From Humulus lupulus (lineage: Eukaryota; Streptophyta; Magnoliopsida; Rosales; Cannabaceae): a stretch of DNA of 64,000 bases. The stretch lies in contig NC_084797.1 of assembly GCF_963169125.1 (NCBI RefSeq), forward strand, positions 87,384,868 to 87,448,867, read 5' to 3'. Shown here in pieces: positions 60,355 to 64,000 of this stretch. Each line of letters begins with the position of its first letter. The first letter of the stretch is position 1. Under the pieces are notes generated by a model. The model searched no databases, was not told the DNA's origin, and worked only from the letters and a program-made list of their open reading frames with translations. Both the position numbers and the translations under genes were made by a program.

Positions 60355-60945
60355 TGTTACAGTCTGTTATCCATTGATGACGTGGAAAGTGATCCCTGGA
60401 CACGTGGCTGACATATGGAGGAACTCTGCTAGTGTATCGACCAGAAGGTACATTATAAGCAGGAGGCGGCCCAGTCTCACCTACGACCAGTCTGGTCGAT
60501 AGTTCCGCATGCAATGTAATATTACTATAAAGATCTTTGTAAATCCCGAATTTAACTCACACAATCTCCTGAGTATCCGATTATTCAGGGGAGAATATCT
60601 GTAACAATCTTTTGTAATCCCCCTTGAGCCTATAAATAGAGAAAGATAGCTCAAGGAAGGGACCTTTGGGCTTTCGAATTACTTAAGAGTAGTGTAATTC
60701 TATTTGAAATATTGTATTGTTCTTTGAGGTTGGTGAAACTCATTGAACCCTTGTTCTTTGATCACTCCTTTGATTCTCATATCAATAACAATCTAAGTGG
60801 ACGTAGGTCATTACCAGATCTTGGGGCCGAACCACTATAAAATATCGTGTTCTTATTATTTTTGTCATTCGATTCTTTTCAACGCATTCATTCACATCAA
60901 GCATATTCTGACTCCGTGTCAGTTGACCAAAATCTGGGTCAACAT
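60355..60945 (+). repeat. 5' LTR of the Tat-lineage element
   Basis: 591 bp, TGTTACAGTC to GGGTCAACA. TATAAATA at 60631 is a promoter candidate. The end CTGGGTCAACA is followed by TTCTGGTGCTTTCATTG. Confidence 0.8.
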
Positions 60946-60992
60946 TCTGGTGCTTTCATTGAGAGCTTGATTTATCATTGTTGAGAAATTCA

Positions 60993-63900
60993 ATGGCGAA
61001 AACTGCAAGGAAAACTGGACAGGTGGCCGCCGCTGCACCGTCAAACCCGCCTCCTCCTCCTCCTGCAAGCGTGGCTGAGGATGAGCCACATTTAGATTTT
61101 GAGGAGGAAGAAATGGATGATGCGACGCTGAAAAGTACTCTGGGAGCGCTGCAAGAAGAGCTGGCTAATCTGCCAGTCAAGAGACAGCTGCCGAGGTTAT
61201 GGCACGGCAGTAGCAAGAGATTGAACGGCAGCGCGCGGAGTTAAGCGAAAGGCAGGCGGAGATGGACCGCCGCCAGAGCGAAGCCATGGCAGCCCTCGAG
61301 GCAGCCTTGCAACTGGCTAGGAATCAGGCTGCACTTGTTTCGCAGCCTGACCAACCTGTCAATGGGACACCCCAGAGGGGTCCTAATCCCAGCCCACCAA
61401 TCCAGCCCTCGAGTCCGCAAAGGCCCGAGCAGCCTCAGGTACCTCATGACGATGTCCCGCTGGACCCTGAGGCACAACCTCCATCTCAAGCTGGTCGCGG
61501 CAATCCCCCGCAACAGAGGCAGAATAGGGTCGAGCATCAGCCTCGTAGTCCTAGACGCCGTAGGGGTGATGAGCCAAACCTATCGAACAGAGGTCAGCAT
61601 CCTCCTGGTAACAGGAGGAACTCAGAGTTAGGCTCTGCGGTCCGGGGTCCCCCACGGCATGATAATGCCTGGGGACACAACGACCAGCGCAGGCCTCCCT
61701 CTAACGCTCGGGATGCTTCAGCCAGGGATGGAAATCGAGGGAACAGTCAATCCCACCATAGCCAATTGAGGTTCAGAGATGGCCATGGATATAATGAGGC
61801 CGACTCAGGCAAGGGAAACGCTAGCCGAAGGAATGAAGAAAGTGGTAGAGGCGGGAGCCAGGTACCTCAAGATGACCAACCCAATAGACGGGATGCTGGG
61901 GGGCAGCCCATGCAAAATAATGTCTTCAACCAGCTCGGGGGCAGCGAGCAGCGGAGAAGAGACGAGGATTTGCGAGACGTACTCAACGATCACTGCGAGT
62001 GGCATGGCAAGAACGTCCCCCCAGCAACAGAGGCTACAACGATTCCTGCCGCTGTACAGGCCCAGATAGATGCCCTCAACCAGGCAGTGCAACAGCTGGT
62101 CGGGGGAAGGACATCTTATATCGACCACGATAGGAGGAAAGGCACTCCTTTCGTACATAGGATAGCTAATGCAGAAACTCCAAGTAAATTCAAAATGCCT
62201 ACACTTCCAAACTTTGACGGGTACGGAGACCCAGTATCTCATGTCAACAAGTTTGAAATACAAATGGACATTCAGAAAGTGTCTGAAGACGCTCGGTGCA
62301 GGATCTTCCCTGCAACACTTTCTGAGGCTGCGCAGGAGTGGTTTTTTAAGTTCCCTCCTGCAAGTATAGTTTCCTGGGAAATGTTCGTAAGGGAGTTTTA
62401 CGGATAGTTCTATGCAGGTCGTGTGCATCCGACCGAAGTAAACCAGCTGGTTGAAATTCGCCAGCAGGATGGAGAATCAGTGAAGGACTACATCCAGCGC
62501 TTTATGCGAGCAGCAGCTGGAGTAAAAACAGTGGGGGACGAAGGCAAAATGATGGCCATAACCGCAGGGGTTAGGCGTCGCTCCCCCCTCTGGAAAAGCC
62601 TCTGAAAGGAAGGAGTTAGAACTACCCAAGAATTCTTGGATCGGGCTGATCGTTACATCAAGCTCGAAGATGCCATTGCCGACGATGGAAAGCCTTCCGA
62701 CAAGGATAAGAAAGCGGCCGAGCCCGCCAAAGCCGCCAATGGGTCCAAATCTAATGGCAACGGCAAGGGCAACGGGAGCGGCAACGGCAATGGCAAGAAT
62801 GGTGGAAAACGGCCGCACAATGAGCCTTCCACCTCCGACAATAAACGAGCGAAGGGTAACCGTTATGAACCTCGATTCACTAACTACACTACCCTCGTCG
62901 AGTCTCGGGGAGAGGTTTACCAGGCCACAAGTTCTAGTGTGCCATATAAGAAACCTGGCCCCATTCGAAAGGATATTTCGAAGAGAGACACTACCAAGTT
63001 CTGTCGTTACCATAACGACTACGGACATGACACCAACCAATGCAACCAGCTGAAGGACGAAATCGAGTTCCTTATTAGGCAAGGACACTTGAGAAGATAC
63101 GTACGGGCCTCGGGAAATTCCCAACGAGAAGCTCCGGGTAGCAACGAGCAAGCGCCCACGCGCCAACGCTCGCCGCCCTTACAGCCAGCCCCCGTGACTG
63201 GCACATTATTGACCATATGTGGAGGCCCGCACCTCGCGGGAAATAGCGGAAAGGCCGGGGAACGATATGCTCGAACCCTGCGCCACGACCAGGACATCGA
63301 GATGATGACTGTGGAAAACCGCACGCCAAAAAAGGCTCGATTAGAAGAGGGCGAAATAACCTTCTCTGATGGCGATGCCCAACACGTCCGATTCCCACAT
63401 ACCGATCCGCTGGTCGTGGATATCCAAATGGCTAACATGATGGTAAAGAGAGTGCTAGTCGATACAGGAAGTTCGATGAATATCCTGTATAAGTCTTCGC
63501 TGGAACGTATGAAGTTGTCCGTTAAGGACCTGGAGCCCTGCAACCAAACGATATACGGCTTCTCTGGAGAAGGACTCGCCCCCGCCGGATTGATCAGACT
63601 ACCAATGACGACAGGTACAGCGCCTGCTACAAGGACATTACTCGCCACTTTTGTAGTGGTCGATTGTCCTTCGGCGTACAATGCCGTCATTGGAAGGCCT
63701 ATACTAGTTGATCTACGGGCCTTCATCTCTATGTGGCACTTAGCCATGAATTTCCCAACGGACGCAGGAGTAGGACGCGTGTTGGGAAACCAGAGGGAAG
63801 CCAGGGAGTGCTATAACGCCTCAGTAACGAAGGCGAAAAAAGGAACATCAAAGAGCACTACCTCAGATAGGTTGCAAATGGCGGTAGATACACAAACCCA

Positions 63901-64000
63901 ATCCGGTGATGAAGTCACCAAATAGGGTGTTGCCCAAAGTGAGGATAGAGACTTAGATCCTTGCTTTGGAGATTTTGAAGAAAACGTTGGACCCGTCGAG
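60993..64000 (+). pseudogene. Tat gag-protease, closed by point mutations
   Basis: Starts at ATG 60993 (MAKTARKTGQ). A one-base shift near 61185 and TAG at 61211 break the N-terminus; the frame resumes as QEIERQRAELSERQ. It continues to TAG 62405, then TGA 62603, then an open stretch 62636-63922. Seen in order: Gln/Pro/Arg-rich region; gag domain (FDGYGDPVSHVNKFEIQM, AAQEWFFKFPPASI, LVEIRQQDGESVKDYIQRF); an Asn/Gly/Lys low-complexity run (62740-62810); knuckle CRYHNDYGHDTNQC (about 63001); protease VDTGSSMNILY (about 63459) with VIGRPIL. TAG 63923 is followed by in-frame sequence to the window end. Confidence 0.85.

Larger units (their letters stand above)
60355..64000 (+). mobile_element. 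Tat-lineage Ty3-gypsy element (5' part; continues past the window)
   Basis: 5' LTR 60355-60945, then a TTCTGGTGCTTTCATTGAGAGC-like junction typical of Tat elements, gag and protease. RT and beyond lie outside the window. Left target flank is CACCT; no right end is visible. Confidence 0.85.

Noticed and set aside
61805..63747. Long minus-strand open frames of 207-242 codons opposite the Tat gag-protease
   Set aside because: They mirror a GC-rich real frame on the plus strand that has a knuckle and protease motifs; the antisense products have no recognisable domain.

Overview
This window is eukaryotic nuclear DNA from a flowering plant, most likely a eudicot. The evidence is nested plant LTR-retrotransposon lineages (Ty3/gypsy Tekay/Del, CRM-like and Tat; Ty1/copia), initiator-Met tRNA primer-binding sites, a Mutator-like element (MULE) with a 9-bp target duplication, and one spliced host gene encoding a chloroplast FATTY ACID EXPORT protein. 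The species cannot be named from the sequence. There are no operons, rRNA genes, tRNA genes or CRISPR arrays.

Layout, left to right. 1-3613: a tandem satellite of about 175 bp, organised as 350-bp dimers and split by a solo Tekay-type LTR (257-2291, TSD ATTGC). 3614-11808: a 5'-truncated copia element on the minus strand. A recent non-autonomous CRM-like element (4618-9279, TSD TTAAT) sits inside its 3' LTR. 11809-29250: a pile of decayed Tekay elements: one on minus (11809-15932), one on plus with a complete 5' LTR (15933-23954), an inverted LTR remnant (23955-24467) and a third truncated plus copy (24468-about 29250). 29250-38891: a decayed Tat-type element on minus, interrupted in gag by an intact, very young CRM-like retrotransposon (30421-37625, TSD ATTTA) with one uninterrupted 1569-codon gag-pol frame. 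38892-41287: the only stretch that looks like ordinary intergenic sequence, with weak hints of a broken gene 3' end.

41288-43914 (minus): the host gene, a six-exon FAX3-like gene whose 330-residue product I could splice without a break. 44077-51859: a 7.8-kb MULE whose left end lies 162 bp upstream of the FAX3 start codon. Its transposase is broken by stops, a frameshift and a solo LTR (46837-48997, TSD GAAAT). 51869-52776: AT-rich sequence with an irregular minisatellite. 52777-54029: a solo LTR (TSD GTCAT) with TGACG motifs upstream of a TATA box. 54035-60354: fragments of copia and Tekay, including a solo LTR interrupted by a MITE-like insertion. 60355-64000: the 5' LTR, gag and protease of a Tat element that runs out of the window.

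How the parts relate: the intact CRM-like element is a plausible source of enzymes for its pol-deleted relative at 4.6-9.3 kb, since they share primer site, gag and LTR ends. Most other element frames are closed by TAG or TGA codons that look like CAG or CGA decay, as expected of silenced, methylated copies. I found no clearly new biological system. The most interesting points are the CRM-like pair with coding sequence in its LTR, the dimeric satellite, the MULE at the FAX3 promoter, and conserved splice-donor-like sites around hypervariable modules in the Tekay LTRs.
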